From NCBI RefSeq assembly GCF_020405205.1, contig NZ_CP084469.1, forward strand, positions 744,001 to 808,000: 64,000 nucleotides of DNA, given 5' to 3'. The translations under genes and the position numbers were made by a program. Below are positions 44,377 through 55,594 of the stretch, piece after piece. The stretch is from Natrinema salinisoli. GTDB taxonomy: Archaea; Halobacteriota; Halobacteria; Halobacteriales; Natrialbaceae. Each line of letters opens with the position of its first letter. Positions within the stretch are counted from its first letter, which is position 1. The notes below the pieces were generated by a model. The model was not told the DNA's origin, did not search any database, and saw only the letters and a list, made by a program, of their open reading frames with translations.

Positions 44377-45546
44377 TCACGGAGTGAGTACCACCTTGAC
44401 GCAGCCGTCTTCCTTGTCGCGGAACGTCTCGTACATTTCCGGGCCCCGCTCCAGCGGTTCCCGGTGCGTGACGACGAACGACGGGTCGATGTCGCCGTCC
44501 TCGATTTTCTCGAGCAGCGGATCGAGATACCGCTGGACGTGGGTCTGGCCGGTGTTGACCGTCAGCGCCTTGTTCATCAGCGGACCGACCGGGACGTTGT
44601 CCGCGTGGCCGACGTAGACGCCGGGGACCGAGAGCGTCCCGCCCTTCCGACAGCACTTGATCGCCTGCCGGAGGACGTGGGGTCGATCGGCCTCGAGGTT
44701 CACCTGCTGTTTCGCCTTGTCCGTGAGGCCCATGAGGCCGGTGCCGTGGGCCTCGGTCCCGACCGCGTCGATGCACCGGTCCGGGCCGCGGCCGCCGGTC
44801 ATGGCCATCAACCGGTCGTAGACGTCCTCCTCCTCGAAGTGGATCGTCTCGGCGTCCCCGTGCTCGCGGGCCATTGCGAGGCGCTCGGGGACGCGGTCGA
44901 TCGCGACGACGCGGCCGGCGCCGAGCATCCAGGCGCTCTGGATCGCGAACTGGCCGACCGGGCCACAACCCCAGACTGCGACCGTATCGTCTTCTTCGAT
45001 CTCGGCGTTCTCGGCGGCCATGTACCCCGTCGGGAAGACGTCCGAGAGGAGCAGCACCTGCTCGTCGGGCAGGTCCGACTCGACTTTCAGCGGGCCGACG
45101 TCAGCGAAGGGCACTCGCAGGTACTCCGCCTGTCCACCGGCGTAGCCGCCCAGCATGTGCGAGTAGCCGAACAGCCCGGCGGGCGACTGCCCCATCACCT
45201 TGCGGGCCACCTCGGCGTTCGGGTTGGAGTTGTCACACAGCGAGTACAGCTCCTCCTCGCAGAACCAACACGAGCCACAGCTGATGGTGAAGGGGACGAC
45301 CACGCGGTCGCCCTCCTCGAGGGTTTCCACGGCGCTGCCGACGTCGACGACCTCGCCCATCGGCTCGTGACCGAGCACGTCGCCCTCGCGCATCGTCGGG
45401 ACGTACCCGTCGTACAGGTGGAGGTCGGAGCCGCAGATGGCCGTGGCGGTGATCTCGACGATCGCGTCGTGGGGGTTGACGAGCTCGGGGTCGGGCACCT
45501 CGTCGACGCGGACGTCCTCCTCGCCGTGCCAGCAGAGGGCCCTCAT
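44377..45546 (-). CDS. Zinc-dependent alcohol/formaldehyde dehydrogenase family
   Basis: 389 residues. Catalytic zinc ligands in ICGSDLHLY and GHEPMGEV, structural zinc [15 protein letters not shown], and Rossmann motif GCGPVGQFA. Length and the large insert fit the glutathione-independent formaldehyde dehydrogenase subgroup (MDR superfamily). Oxidises an alcohol or aldehyde with NAD(P)+. Overlaps the upstream SRPBCC gene by 4 bases, so the two are coupled. Confidence 0.85.
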   Translation of the reverse strand: MRALCWHGEEDVRVDEVPDPELVNPHDAIVEITATAICGSDLHLYDGYVPTMREGDVLGHEPMGEVVDVGSAVETLEEGDRVVVPFTISCGSCWFCEEELYSLCDNSNPNAEVARKVMGQSPAGLFGYSHMLGGYAGGQAEYLRVPFADVGPLKVESDLPDEQVLLLSDVFPTGYMAAENAEIEEDDTVAVWGCGPVGQFAIQSAWMLGAGRVVAIDRVPERLAMAREHGDAETIHFEEEDVYDRLMAMTGGRGPDRCIDAVGTEAHGTGLMGLTDKAKQQVNLEADRPHVLRQAIKCCRKGGTLSVPGVYVGHADNVPVGPLMNKALTVNTGQTHVQRYLDPLLEKIEDGDIDPSFVVTHREPLERGPEMYETFRDKEDGCVKVVLTP

Positions 45547-46319
45547 AGCAGATCACCCGCGCCGCGGGCGGACGGGTTCCGCTCGAGCGTCGGTATCTCG
45601 CCCGTTTCGACGAGGCTCTTGAAGCGATCGAGCACGACGGCCGCGAGCGACTCGGGGACGATCTCGAGGCGCTTCGTCACCGCGGCACCGACGGAGCCCC
45701 CCGGCGGCTCGAACCGAAATCGAAACGTCAGTTCCGTCCCGCGGCCAGCCGGTGCCTCCCGGAAGCGGACCTGCCCCTCGTTGGAGACGGGCGCGTTTTC
45801 GTGGGATTCCCAGCGGAGGCAGTCGCCGGGACGGTCTTCGACGACCTGCGTGTCCCACGAGACGGTCGCTCCGAGCGGCCCGCTCGCGGTCCAGTGCCAG
45901 CGGTCCTCGTCTCGAGCCGTCACGTCGAAGAGTCCGCCGTAGAGGCGCGACATCGTCTCTGGTTCACGCCAGCGCTCGTATACCTCGTCCGGTGACGCGC
46001 CGATCGTAGTTGAGCGGGTCGTTTCCACCGCGTCGGACGCGTCCACCGCGTCCAATCGACCGTCCCCGCTGGCCGAGTCCGTGTCGAACGATTCGTCGCC
46101 GGAGCGCCCGCCGACGAGTCCCCGGTAGAGCAGCCAGCCGCCGGCGAGCGCCGCCGCCGCACCGCCGAGCGACCGACGCTTGATGCCGAGCGCCACGATC
46201 GCTCCGCCGACGGTCGCCGCAGCGATCCGGCCGCCCCGTTCGAGCGATCCTCTCGAGGACTCGGAATTTGGGCCGTGAAGCGGCTCTCGCTCCGTCACAC
46301 CTCGTTGGTCCGTGGACAC
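45543..46319 (-). CDS. SRPBCC (START/cyclase-like) protein with membrane anchor
   Basis: 258 residues from GTG 46319, chosen over a start at 46415 because GGAGGTGA lies 8 bases upstream. Residues ~25-65 are a glycine-rich hydrophobic pair of helices; residues ~105-245 are the SRPBCC fold ([17 protein letters not shown] opens it). Such proteins bind hydrophobic ligands. Coupled to the dehydrogenase gene. Confidence 0.75.
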   Translation of the reverse strand: MSTDQRGVTEREPLHGPNSESSRGSLERGGRIAAATVGGAIVALGIKRRSLGGAAAALAGGWLLYRGLVGGRSGDESFDTDSASGDGRLDAVDASDAVETTRSTTIGASPDEVYERWREPETMSRLYGGLFDVTARDEDRWHWTASGPLGATVSWDTQVVEDRPGDCLRWESHENAPVSNEGQVRFREAPAGRGTELTFRFRFEPPGGSVGAAVTKRLEIVPESLAAVVLDRFKSLVETGEIPTLERNPSARGAGDLL

Positions 46320-46627
46320 GGGATACTCACCTCCGACGCGTGCGACTGATCGTTTCGTGGACGCCAGGGTCGTCGACCCGGCGGCGACCATCGGTCCCGC
46401 GATCGGTTCGAACACGGCGGATCAGCCCGTGCGAAAACGGTTCGCATCATTACGTCTCTCTCATAACGTTTATCGAGCATCCGTTTGGTAGCGGTACCCG
46501 CAAACGCAGGCCCGCCTGGAGCGCGCTCGCCGTCGCCGAATCTCATGCGACCCGTTCGACCCAACCAGCACTCCAACGGACCGAGACCGCCGTGACTTAT
46601 CCTGCGACGGCAACGACATCATGACAC
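46320..46627. other. Intergenic, divergent promoters
   Basis: 308 bases between divergent genes. Holds the ribosome site of the SRPBCC gene (46328-46335) and an AT-rich stretch near 46460-46475. No further feature seen. Confidence 0.45.
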
Positions 46628-47611
46628 ATGAGTAATTCTGTGATGGAGGGCGACGGCGACCCCACGAGAGTGGCGATCGCCTGTCAGGGCGGGGGGAGTC
46701 ATACGGCTTTCACGGCCGGCGTTTTGAAAGGACTCCTCCGCGAGTGGGACGACGAATACGAACTGGTCGGCATCAGCGGGACCTCCGGCGGTGCGTTCAA
46801 CGCGCTCGCGGCGTGGTACGGGCTGGTCACCGCCGACGAGGACAGAGCGATCGACCTCCTCGACGCCATCTGGGACGACCTGTCGGCATCCGACCTTTCC
46901 GATCGGTTTCTGAACAACGTTCTCGTCGGACTGTCCCGCCTCGAGAGCGCCGGGGTTCCGATGCTCGAGCTCAGCCCGTACCAAATCCCCGGTCAGGAAA
47001 TCGGCAAAGACGAGCTCCGTGAAACGCTCGAGCGACACATCGACTTCGACGCCGTTTCGGATCTGTGCGGACGGGAGACGCCCGAACTCGTCGTCGGAAC
47101 GGTCGATATCAACGCCGGCGTCTTCGAGACGTTCACCAACGAGGAGGTGACACCGAAGGCGATCCTCGCGTCCGCAGCCGTGCCAGCGCTGTTCGAGGCC
47201 GTCGAGATCAACGGCCACTATCACTGGGACGGCCTGTTCTCGCAGAACCCGCCGATCGACGACCTGATGACCGTCGACGCCGACCGCAAGCCCGAGGAGC
47301 TGTGGGTGATTCAAATCAATTCTCAGGAACGGGAGGGCGAACCCACGACCCTCGCGGAGATCGCCGATCGGCGAAACGAACTGTCGGGGAACATCTCGTT
47401 GAACCAGGAGCTGGGTGTGATCGAACGCGTTAACAAGTGGATCGACGAGGGACACCTCCCCGAGAGCGATTTTTCGAGGACGGAGATTCACCGGATCGCG
47501 ATGGGGAGAGAGTATCACACCTCGACGAAGGTCGACCGAAGTCCGTCGTTCGTTCGGGAGCTGATGGAGCTTGGTGAGCAACGGGCTGCGGAGTTCCGTC
47601 GTGGCCGGTGA
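46628..47611 (+). CDS. Patatin-like phospholipase
   Basis: 327 residues. Oxyanion motif QGGGSHTAF, nucleophile elbow GTSGG and the partner Asp in WDGLF (commonly DGG). These form the Ser-Asp dyad of patatin acyl hydrolases. No signal peptide, so cytoplasmic or membrane-face. Substrate in an archaeon with ether lipids is unclear. Confidence 0.85.
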   Translation: MSNSVMEGDGDPTRVAIACQGGGSHTAFTAGVLKGLLREWDDEYELVGISGTSGGAFNALAAWYGLVTADEDRAIDLLDAIWDDLSASDLSDRFLNNVLVGLSRLESAGVPMLELSPYQIPGQEIGKDELRETLERHIDFDAVSDLCGRETPELVVGTVDINAGVFETFTNEEVTPKAILASAAVPALFEAVEINGHYHWDGLFSQNPPIDDLMTVDADRKPEELWVIQINSQEREGEPTTLAEIADRRNELSGNISLNQELGVIERVNKWIDEGHLPESDFSRTEIHRIAMGREYHTSTKVDRSPSFVRELMELGEQRAAEFRRGR

Positions 47612-48376
47612 ACGTCGACGACGCACCACTCGAGGCGTGGCGGGAAATCTGCGAGCTACCGACTCGGCGGGTTCCCTATCAATCGCGTATCGAAGCCGTC
47701 CGTTCGACAGAAAGTGGAGGCACCGTCGTGGTGTGTCTCGGTAGCTGTGACCCGCTCGAACGCGTCCCGCGGCGTCGAATCGCGATGATATGTCCCAGAG
47801 CGATGACGACCGGGGAACGCGGGTGGTGCAGTTGTCGAGTCACGAGTGACTCGAGTACGGAGCGTGGTACGGGGAGTGCCTCCGGATAGACCGTTAGTCT
47901 GCAACGGTATAAGCGGTAATCTAACGTCCCGGTTAGTCGGTTACCCGAACGTGACCGCCCAGGGCCCAAGCAGCCGGAAGCCAGTGAGAGAATCCCTCAT
48001 CGGCCGCGACGATGTCGACCGCTGCACGCTGGGTCTCCTCGGTGATGCGACGAAGCAACGGCGGCTCTCGACCACTGTCACGGCCCCGGCTGATCGGACA
48101 TCATCGACGTGGCGCATCCGACCATGATCGAACGGTGACTGTAGAGTCCGAAAGGTGTGTCTCAGGGCGAACCCGAGTGATACGTTCTCGGAGGACGCCG
48201 ATCACGAGACGGTCATCGAGCGGTCTCGCTCTTTTCGAAACCGCGTGTCTGTTGAACGACTAACATGGGTATGTCCCCGTTGAACCGTGTTATCACGGTC
48301 CCCGCAAATCGTTTAGTTACGGCCCGTATAGACAGTTTATCGACTTCGAACCCACCACATATTATGCAATGATAAC
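47612..48376. other. Intergenic, no supported gene
   Basis: 765 bases. Frames up to 93 codons occur but are rich in Ser/Arg/Cys and unlike haloarchaeal proteins. May hold remnants; I recognise none. Confidence 0.45.
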
Positions 48377-49384
48377 ATGACGAATACAGAAGACGTGCTG
48401 TTGTTCGGTGCACTCGCGTTCGTCTGGGGCACGGCGTTCACGGCGATCGAAATCGGACTCGAAACCCTTCCCCCGCTCCTCTTCGCAGCGGCCCGATTAG
48501 ATATCGCCGCGTTCATTTTCATCGGAGCCGTTCTCCTCAGCCGGATCGAGTGGCTCCCTCGGACGAAAGCAGACGTCGCTCTCATCCTCTCGAACGGGAT
48601 TCTCGTCATCGGAGCGCACTTCGCGTTCTCCTTCATCGGGCAGAGTCACGTCACGAGCGGCGTCGCCGCGATCGTCCTCAGTTTCACTCCGATCATCACC
48701 CCCGTCATCGCTATTCGGCTCCTCGCAACGGAACGCGTCTACGGGACGGACGTCATCGGACTGTGCACAGGATTGGCTGGCGTAATCGCAATCGCAACTG
48801 CCGGCGGGTCCTTCGACGGGCAACTCATCGGCGTCGCACTCATCCTCGCCTCCGCGGTCGTCTTCGCGCTCGGGTCAGTCCTCACGGAACGCTGGACGGG
48901 AGTGCTCCCCACGATGTCACTTCACGCGTGGTCGATGATTACCGGTGCGGTATTCCTCCACGCCACAGCCGCCGTCTATTCGGGCGCGTCGCTTCGACAC
49001 GTGACGTGGACGCCGTCAGCGGTCGCCGCACTCGTATACCTCGGCGTCTTCGCTACGGCGGGCGGATTCCTCCTCTACTTCACCTTACTGACCCGAATCG
49101 GCGCAACGAACGTCAGCCTCATCAACTACGCCTCACCCGTCGTTGCGACGATCTTCGGTGCGACGCTCCTCGGTGAGGAAATTACCGCGGCGACCGTCGC
49201 CGGCTTCGCGCTCATCGTCGTCGGATTCGCGCTCTGCAATATCCGGCCACTCTGGCGGCTTACCCGATCTACGAGGAAGACGCCCGCAGGAGATCGGTCG
49301 CTCGGACGCGACGAAGTCCGCGTCCACGGAAACGTCTACAGTACGACGACCGACCTGCAGACCCACCTGCAGCTGGGTGACTGA
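48377..49384 (+). CDS. EamA/DMT-family transporter
   Basis: 335 residues with ten membrane helices in two repeated halves (FVWGTAFTAIEIGLETLPPL in the first; YASPVVATIFGATLLGEEIT closing the second), typical of 10-TMS DMT exporters. Probably exports metabolites or amino acids. The last ~45 residues are hydrophilic. Confidence 0.85.
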   Translation: MTNTEDVLLFGALAFVWGTAFTAIEIGLETLPPLLFAAARLDIAAFIFIGAVLLSRIEWLPRTKADVALILSNGILVIGAHFAFSFIGQSHVTSGVAAIVLSFTPIITPVIAIRLLATERVYGTDVIGLCTGLAGVIAIATAGGSFDGQLIGVALILASAVVFALGSVLTERWTGVLPTMSLHAWSMITGAVFLHATAAVYSGASLRHVTWTPSAVAALVYLGVFATAGGFLLYFTLLTRIGATNVSLINYASPVVATIFGATLLGEEITAATVAGFALIVVGFALCNIRPLWRLTRSTRKTPAGDRSLGRDEVRVHGNVYSTTTDLQTHLQLGD

Positions 49385-49529
49385 CTGCTCCTATCCGGGT
49401 ATCCGCTCCGATAATTCGCTCACCAGGTGACGTTCGAGTCCGATATCGAGTGACGCAGTTTGCAGGATAGGCCGACCAGTACGACCTCACCTGATGGCAG
49501 CGAGCGGACCGATCGTGTGATCGAGTCCG

Positions 49530-51557
49530 CTACTGGACGCTCGGGTTCGAGCCGACGGTGCTCTGATCGAACGTCGTCCCAGTGATCGACTTGAGCCGAT
49601 CGACGAGCGAGTCCTTCTTCGGTTCGCCCATCAGGGCGACGTCGAGGACTTCGCTGATGTTCGCACAGGGGATGATCTCGATCATCTCCTCGTACTCCTC
49701 TTCGATCATCACGTCCTGTTCGTTCGCCTCGGGGATGATGACCTTCGTACAGCCGGCCTTCGCGGCGGCTTCGATCTTGTGGGTGACCCCACCGATCGGG
49801 AGCACGTCACCGCGCACCGAGAGCGATCCGGTCATCGCGACCGATTGATCGACCGGGATGTTCTCCAGTGCGCTGATGACGGCGGTCGCTACCGTGATGG
49901 AGGCGGAGTCGCCGTCGACGCCGCCTTCGCCGGCCTGAACGAACTGGATGTGGATGTCCTTCTCCGAGAGATCGACGTCGGAGAACTTCTTGATGATCGC
50001 GGAGACGTTCTGGACGGACTCCTCGGCCATCTCCTTGAGCTGGCCGGTGGCGATCACCTGCCCGCCGCCCTGTGCGGGGGCGATCTCGGCCATGACCGGG
50101 AGCATGATGCCCGAGTCCTCGCCCATCACGGCGAGGCCGTTGACGCGGCCCTCGACGCCGCCCTCGTTGACCTGCAACTCGTAGTCCTTGCGGCGCTCGA
50201 TGTAGTCGTCGGCGAGCTGTTGCTCGATCGAGCGCGAGCGGTCTTTGGCCCGCAGAACGTCGTCGCGGGTCGTGAACTCCCGATCCTCGGCGCGGGCGAT
50301 GTCGCCCGCGACGCGGACCAGCCCGCCGAGGGTACGGAAGTGCAGCGTGAGGTGGTTCTTGCGGCCCGAGCGACGCTTGGCTTCGAGGATGAGTTCCTCG
50401 AGGGCATCGTCGGTAAAGTGTGGTAGGCGGCCGTCCCGTTCGACTTCCTGGGCGACGAAGCGGGCGTATTTGCGCCGCATCTCGGGAGTGTCCTCGATGG
50501 TATCCTCCATGTAGACCTCGTAGCCGTACCCCTTGATCCGGTTGCGGAGCGCGGGGTGCATGTTCTCCATGGCGTCGAGATTGCCCGCAGCGACCATGAT
50601 GAAGTCACAGGGGACGGGCTCGGTCTGGACCATCGCGCCCGAGGAGCGCTCGGACTGACCCGTGATCGAGAATTCGCCCTCCTGGATGGCCGTCATCAGC
50701 TTCTGCTGGGTCTGGATATCGAGGGTGTTGATCTCGTCGAGGAACAGCACGCCCTTGTTGGACTGATGGATCGAACCGGGTTCGACCCGCTCGTGGCTCG
50801 GGGTCCCCATACCGCCGGACTGGAAGGGGTCGTGACGGACGTCGCCCAGCAGCGCACCGGCGTGGGCACCGGTCGCGTCCTCGAAGGGCGCGACGCGCTG
50901 ATCGCCGTTGTTGACCAGCAAGTTCGGCACCATCGCGTCCGAACCCCGCCCCAGCGTCCGAAAGATGAACCAGATGACCCCTGCTGCGAGGAGTCCCAGC
51001 AGAAGGGAGGCCCCCGACAGAATCGTATAGGCGAGGATCGCTGCGATGGCGATCCACATCACGATCGAGCGCATCCGGTTACGCTTGTCGGCTTCCTCTC
51101 TGTGGGCGTCGACGATCTGATCGCCCTTGCCGGCGGGGACGGTCCGTACCTTCGGTTCGTTGTCGTCGTCCGGGTTGGGATAGACCAGGACGTCCTGCAG
51201 ATCTTCCTGGGGAAGCAGCTGACTCATCGCCTTCGCCAGCATCGACTTCCCGGTCCCCGGCGAGCCGATCATCATGACGTGACGGCGCTGCTTGGCCGCC
51301 TTGATGATGATCTCGCGCGCTTCTTCCTGACCGATGACCTGATCGACGAGCCGTTCCGGAACCTCGATCTCCTCGGTAGAGTCGATCACGAGGCCGCCGA
51401 GGAGGTCGTCTTCGGCGATCTCCTCGTCGATTTCGAGGTCCGAATCGACCTCGACGTCACTTCCGAGGTCTTCAACGGTTTCGAGGTCGTCAGCCTCCTC
51501 GTCGGGAGCAGTGCCCGGAGCGTCGTCGGGAGGGTCGTCGTTCATATCGTTATTCAT
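49530..51557 (-). CDS. lonB: Membrane-bound LonB protease
   Basis: 675 residues. N-terminal acidic region, Walker A GSPGTGKS (~residue 100), two membrane helices (~165-215) typical of archaeal LonB, Walker B VLFLDEIN, then the protease domain with catalytic Ser in GDSAS (~560) and Lys in VTHKIEAA. ATP-dependent degradation of misfolded and regulatory proteins at the membrane; essential in Haloferax. Start 51557 or ATG 51545. Confidence 0.95.
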   Translation of the reverse strand: MNNDMNDDPPDDAPGTAPDEEADDLETVEDLGSDVEVDSDLEIDEEIAEDDLLGGLVIDSTEEIEVPERLVDQVIGQEEAREIIIKAAKQRRHVMMIGSPGTGKSMLAKAMSQLLPQEDLQDVLVYPNPDDDNEPKVRTVPAGKGDQIVDAHREEADKRNRMRSIVMWIAIAAILAYTILSGASLLLGLLAAGVIWFIFRTLGRGSDAMVPNLLVNNGDQRVAPFEDATGAHAGALLGDVRHDPFQSGGMGTPSHERVEPGSIHQSNKGVLFLDEINTLDIQTQQKLMTAIQEGEFSITGQSERSSGAMVQTEPVPCDFIMVAAGNLDAMENMHPALRNRIKGYGYEVYMEDTIEDTPEMRRKYARFVAQEVERDGRLPHFTDDALEELILEAKRRSGRKNHLTLHFRTLGGLVRVAGDIARAEDREFTTRDDVLRAKDRSRSIEQQLADDYIERRKDYELQVNEGGVEGRVNGLAVMGEDSGIMLPVMAEIAPAQGGGQVIATGQLKEMAEESVQNVSAIIKKFSDVDLSEKDIHIQFVQAGEGGVDGDSASITVATAVISALENIPVDQSVAMTGSLSVRGDVLPIGGVTHKIEAAAKAGCTKVIIPEANEQDVMIEEEYEEMIEIIPCANISEVLDVALMGEPKKDSLVDRLKSITGTTFDQSTVGSNPSVQ

Positions 51558-51661
51558 AGAACACTGTCAAGTGACGAATACGAAGGGCTTGCGGCGGATA
51601 TACTTTCTCCATAACGGCAGTCGGTGGCTCGCAACTCCGATCGACACGCGGGGTAGGACCG

Positions 51662-51671
51662 GAGGTTTATA
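51662..51671 (+). promoter_or_regulatory. TATA-like promoter of tbp
   Basis: GAGGTTTATAAG near 51660-51671, about 30 bases before ATG 51701; the transcript would be nearly leaderless. Confidence 0.55.
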
Positions 51672-51700
51672 AGTCTTAAATGCGTCTCTTTTAGTGACTT

Positions 51701-52261
51701 ATGCCCGACCCGAAGGAATCTATCTCCATCGAGAACGTCGTCGCGTCGACTGGTATCGGACAGGAACTCGACCTCCAGAGCGTCGCGATGGACCTCGAGG
51801 GGGCCGACTACGACCCCGAACAGTTCCCCGGTCTCGTTTACCGGACCCAAAATCCCAAGTCCGCGGCACTGATCTTTCGGTCGGGGAAGATCGTCTGTAC
51901 CGGCGCGAAAAGCACTGACGCGGTCCACGAGAGTTTGGATCTCGTCTTCGATGAACTCCGCGATCTCCACATTCAGGTCGAGGACGACCCGGAGATCATC
52001 GTCCAAAACATCGTCAGCAGTGCCGATCTCAGCCACGACCTCAACCTGAACGCGATCGCAATCGGGCTCGGACTCGAGAATATCGAATACGAACCGGAAC
52101 AGTTCCCCGGACTGGTGTATCGGCTCGACGACCCCGAAGTCGTTGCCCTCCTCTTCGGGTCCGGGAAACTGGTGATCACCGGCGGAAAGAAGGTCGAAGA
52201 CGCCGAACGGGCCGTCGACGTGATCGTCGAACGCCTCGGGGACCTCGGCTTGCTCGAGTAA
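51701..52261 (+). CDS. tbp: TATA-box-binding protein
   Basis: 186 residues, two direct repeats of ~90 residues each (QFPGLVYRTQNPKSAALIFRSGK in the first; QFPGLVYRLDDPEVVALLFGSGK in the second). Highly acidic as in haloarchaea, with a short acidic C-terminus. It bends promoter DNA and recruits TFB. It is the natural partner of the wHTH-TFB at 32750-34009. Divergent from lonB. Confidence 0.97.
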   Translation: MPDPKESISIENVVASTGIGQELDLQSVAMDLEGADYDPEQFPGLVYRTQNPKSAALIFRSGKIVCTGAKSTDAVHESLDLVFDELRDLHIQVEDDPEIIVQNIVSSADLSHDLNLNAIAIGLGLENIEYEPEQFPGLVYRLDDPEVVALLFGSGKLVITGGKKVEDAERAVDVIVERLGDLGLLE

Positions 52262-53473
52262 CGGCTTCTTCCGATCTCAGTCCAGTATGAAAATCTGAAC
52301 GGTCGGATCGGAATTTTCGGTGTTTCTGTCGGAGTGACTTCGCATCGTCGATTCCGGTTGGTATCGAGCTAGCTGGTGTGAAGTGCGAGGCGACACTGTG
52401 CGAGCCGATGCGATTGAGCAACCACACGTCTGTAGCAGAATTACTAATTTCACATACTATTTCCACGTTGTATAGTTTCGACTCCGTTCGGGTACGATCA
52501 CTGATGGAAATTCGATATCGAAAATCGATTTACAGCCGCCAACTGGGGAACGATCAGATCGCGTTACGTTCGACGAGACTGTGATCTACTCGACAACAGA
52601 TGGTGCTGGCCGCGAGTTATTTCCGACACCAACACACCGGATCGATCGATCTCAGGCTTTATTTAGTACGTACAACCGTACTGTCTGCAATCCTCGTGTG
52701 AACTCGGGAAGAAACGCGACATCGAAGAGACGGTGTTTGTCGTCGATTCAGCTCCACCGTTCGAAGCCACACTCCATCATCCCGAGTTTCGATTCCGGTA
52801 CGAAAAAACACGAAGTCGAATCCTTGTTAGATATATAATTTATAATATAGTTAGGGATACCTACCAGTTTGATAATTGTTTCGGACGCCCTGATCCAGCA
52901 ACCGCAGAAACGAGGCAACGGAACCGCGTACATACCGGAACCAGCTGCTCTGAGCACTGTCCTGTCTATAATCCCCTTCGGTATACGCTGGTCTACACGC
53001 CTAACAGCGCTCGGTGCGTCTCGTTCCTCTTCGGCGACGTTCTCTCGGCGATACGTTGTTCTCCGCAGTGCCAATCGTCCGGACCTCGAGGCTAGCCCAT
53101 AGATGCCGTCCACGAGGCTACTATCTGCTAGTCGATTGTTTCGACTGTCCGAGAAGACACCCCTCCTTCTCGATCGAGAAAGTCGATACCGGCCATCTCG
53201 TATCGAGTGAGACTCGTCCAGTTGGTGGCGGAAATGAAGCGCATCTGAACGGACGCTCCGTGGTCGTACGCGATCTCGCGAGCACTCGAGCGCAGCGGTC
53301 GACGGCTCGCTACCATCGACGGAATCGAGACCGAGATCGAGTCCCGAATTTCGTTCGACCGACTGAGTGCGGTACTGTCTTCGCACCGAGTACGAAACGG
53401 GCAGCGACGGTTCGACGGCTGGTGGGGCACCCCCTCGAATTCGGTTCGCACCGCACGCCGAGACCCGTGTTCG
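52262..53473. other. Long intergenic stretch, no supported gene
   Basis: About 1.2 kb. Overlapping frames on both strands (the longest on the minus strand at 52748-53386) lack domain-like sequence and hold many Ser/Arg. 52780-52870 is AT-rich. May be a decayed region; I cannot name what it was. Confidence 0.45.
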
Positions 53474-54544
53474 TCAGGACCGATCCGGGACGAAGTCCAC
53501 CGTGTCGAGTGGATCCTCGAACGCACCGACCAACTCCTCGAGGGCGTCCGTGGCCGTGAGCAATCCGACGATATCGCCGTCGTCCGCAACGAGTGCGAGT
53601 TCCTGGTGAGCCGCCTGGAGTTCGTCGATAGCGTCGCTAATCAACGTGTCTGCAGGGAGCGTGTTCGGTGGGGTCGCGAGGTCCACGAACGTTAGGTCAC
53701 CGCCACGAAGTTCGTCGATTCGGTCGACAACCGTTGGAACGTAGACGATACCGACGAACTCGGCGGGCGTCTCCTCGATCAGTGGAAATCGAGTGTGGGG
53801 GGTCGAGCCGATACGCTCGAGGTTTTCGTCGACTGACGCGTTCGTCGAGAGAAAGACGGCATCCTCGATATCGGTCATCGCGTCTTCGATCGGTCGTTCG
53901 CCGACGGTAAACGCGTTGATGATCTCTTCTCGCCGGTCGGTCGGGAGGTCGCCCTGCTCGAGGACGGACGTGAGCCGATTCCGGAGGTCGGCTCGCGTCT
54001 CGATGATTTCCGTTTCGGTCTCGAGCCACGCGCCGGTCATCTCGATTCCGAACTGTCGGAGCGTCCACTTCGCGACGGCGTCGCCGAACCAGATCACGGG
54101 CGAGAGCAGCCACGCGAACCAGTACAGCGGCGTCGCACCGTATCTGGCGACGAACTTCGTTCGCTCCACCCCGAGGTAGGTCGGCGTCTGTTCGCCGTGC
54201 GTGAGGTGGAGGAGGTTGATAATCACGAACGCGAGGAGTGCCCCGGCCCCCGCAGATGCGAGCGCAGTATTTGCGAAGATCGGTCCGATGATCGTCGCGA
54301 GGGCCGGTTCGGCGATGATTCCGATGGCGATGCTCGTCGCGCTGATCCCGACCTGGCAACTGGTGAGATAGATCTCGAGATCGTCCGTCATTTCCCACGC
54401 GCGGCGAAGTCCCGGTTTGTCGAACGCCGACTCGGGGTACTGGCGGACGCGCGTGAGCGCGAACTCGATCGCGACGAAGAAGGCGTTCGCGAGGATCAGG
54501 CCGATGCCGGCGATCAACCGGAGGCCGATTTCGAGGGGGTCCAT
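53474..54544 (-). CDS. CNNM/DUF21 membrane protein with CBS domains
   Basis: 356 residues. Three to four N-terminal membrane helices (DUF21: NAFFVAIEFALTRVR...SCQVGISATSIAIGIIAEP), a linker and a CBS pair (residues ~215-345). These hemolysin-C/CNNM-like proteins take part in Mg2+ or Co2+ transport. Complete and typical, though no C-terminal CorC_HlyC domain is present. Confidence 0.85.
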   Translation of the reverse strand: MDPLEIGLRLIAGIGLILANAFFVAIEFALTRVRQYPESAFDKPGLRRAWEMTDDLEIYLTSCQVGISATSIAIGIIAEPALATIIGPIFANTALASAGAGALLAFVIINLLHLTHGEQTPTYLGVERTKFVARYGATPLYWFAWLLSPVIWFGDAVAKWTLRQFGIEMTGAWLETETEIIETRADLRNRLTSVLEQGDLPTDRREEIINAFTVGERPIEDAMTDIEDAVFLSTNASVDENLERIGSTPHTRFPLIEETPAEFVGIVYVPTVVDRIDELRGGDLTFVDLATPPNTLPADTLISDAIDELQAAHQELALVADDGDIVGLLTATDALEELVGAFEDPLDTVDFVPDRS

Positions 54545-54672
54545 TAGATCCGCATTTCGTCGGCCCGTCCTATCAAAGCATCCTCAGTTCCCGTGTCATA
54601 GAAACGTTCCGCTTACACGCGAGCAACTCGAGTAGATGACCTCGAAGTAGTGACTAGTACTGAAGGTCGTGC

Positions 54673-54903
54673 GTGTCGAGTCCCGGGACGATATATGATC
54701 ATACCCTGCTCCCGGTCGACGGGAGTGACGAAGCCAGACGGGCGGCGAAACGCGGTCTCGAGTTTGCCCGGGCTTTCGGTACGACTGTCGACGTTCTCCA
54801 CGTCGTCGAGGAGAAGCCCCTCCGACTCACGAGGACAGCCGACGAGGGGGATCGGCTTCGAGATCGATGGTATCGGTATCCACAGGAGATCCTCGGACGA
54901 TGA
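54673..54903 (+). pseudogene. Universal stress protein, N-terminal fragment
   Basis: 76 codons from GTG 54673. YDHTLLPVDGSDEARRAAKRGLEFA is the USP opening with ATP-binding Asp, but the frame ends after ~70 residues and the second half (GSxGxxG region) is missing, so it is a truncated gene. Confidence 0.7.
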
Positions 54904-55024
54904 CCGAATTCTGTCGCCCTCCGTGCCCGACGACTCTTTCGCCGCTTCAACGGATACCCGTCAGGGCTGCGGACGTGACAGACGATACTCCATCTTTATC
55001 TGACAGACGCCTGTACCGGGGGAT

Positions 55025-55594
55025 ATGCAACCGTCGATCGTTCGAGAGATAGAACGCGGGACTCGGTACGGACTCTTGACGGTGCTCGCCATCGGCGTTC
55101 GCCGCCGGGATCCCGGTGCAGCGGTAAACGCGATCTTCGGGTTCGTTGGAATCTCCCTTCCGCACGTTATCGAACGGCGATACGACATGGAGTTCCGACC
55201 GTGGCAGCGCGTCTATCTCGAGACCGCCATGCTTACGCACGCCGTCGGCATGCTCGGTCAGTACGACGACGTCTGGTGGTGGGACCACCTGACCCACACC
55301 CATTCGGCGACGATTCTCGGCGGACTTACTTTCGCAGCGGCCCGTCGCCGCGGGCGCGATCCCCGTCCTCGGGTTATTGCTGTCGTCGCCTGTGCCGGGA
55401 TCCTCTGGGAACTCGTCGAGTACACGATTCACGCGACGGCCAACCGAATCGGCTTCGAGCCGGTACTCGTCACCTACGGGAAGACCGACACGTTCTACGA
55501 CCTCGTTTTCAATCTCGTCGGTGCCGTTATCGTACTCGTCCTCGGCGATCACCTTCTCGGAAATTTCACCGGGTCGGCGGGCGACTATCGATAG
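55025..55594 (+). CDS. DUF2238/YjdF-like membrane protein
   Basis: 189 residues, about five membrane helices. DHLTHTHSATILGG and WELVEYTIHA are conserved-looking His/Glu motifs of this family. Function unknown; integral membrane protein. Confidence 0.75.
   Translation: MQPSIVREIERGTRYGLLTVLAIGVRRRDPGAAVNAIFGFVGISLPHVIERRYDMEFRPWQRVYLETAMLTHAVGMLGQYDDVWWWDHLTHTHSATILGGLTFAAARRRGRDPRPRVIAVVACAGILWELVEYTIHATANRIGFEPVLVTYGKTDTFYDLVFNLVGAVIVLVLGDHLLGNFTGSAGDYR

Noticed and set aside
44011..45942. 643-codon plus-strand frame over the alcohol dehydrogenase
   Set aside because: Shadow frame; the minus strand encodes a textbook zinc dehydrogenase.
52748..53386. 212-codon minus-strand frame in the long intergenic stretch
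   Set aside because: Composition and lack of any hydrophobic core or motif do not support a protein.
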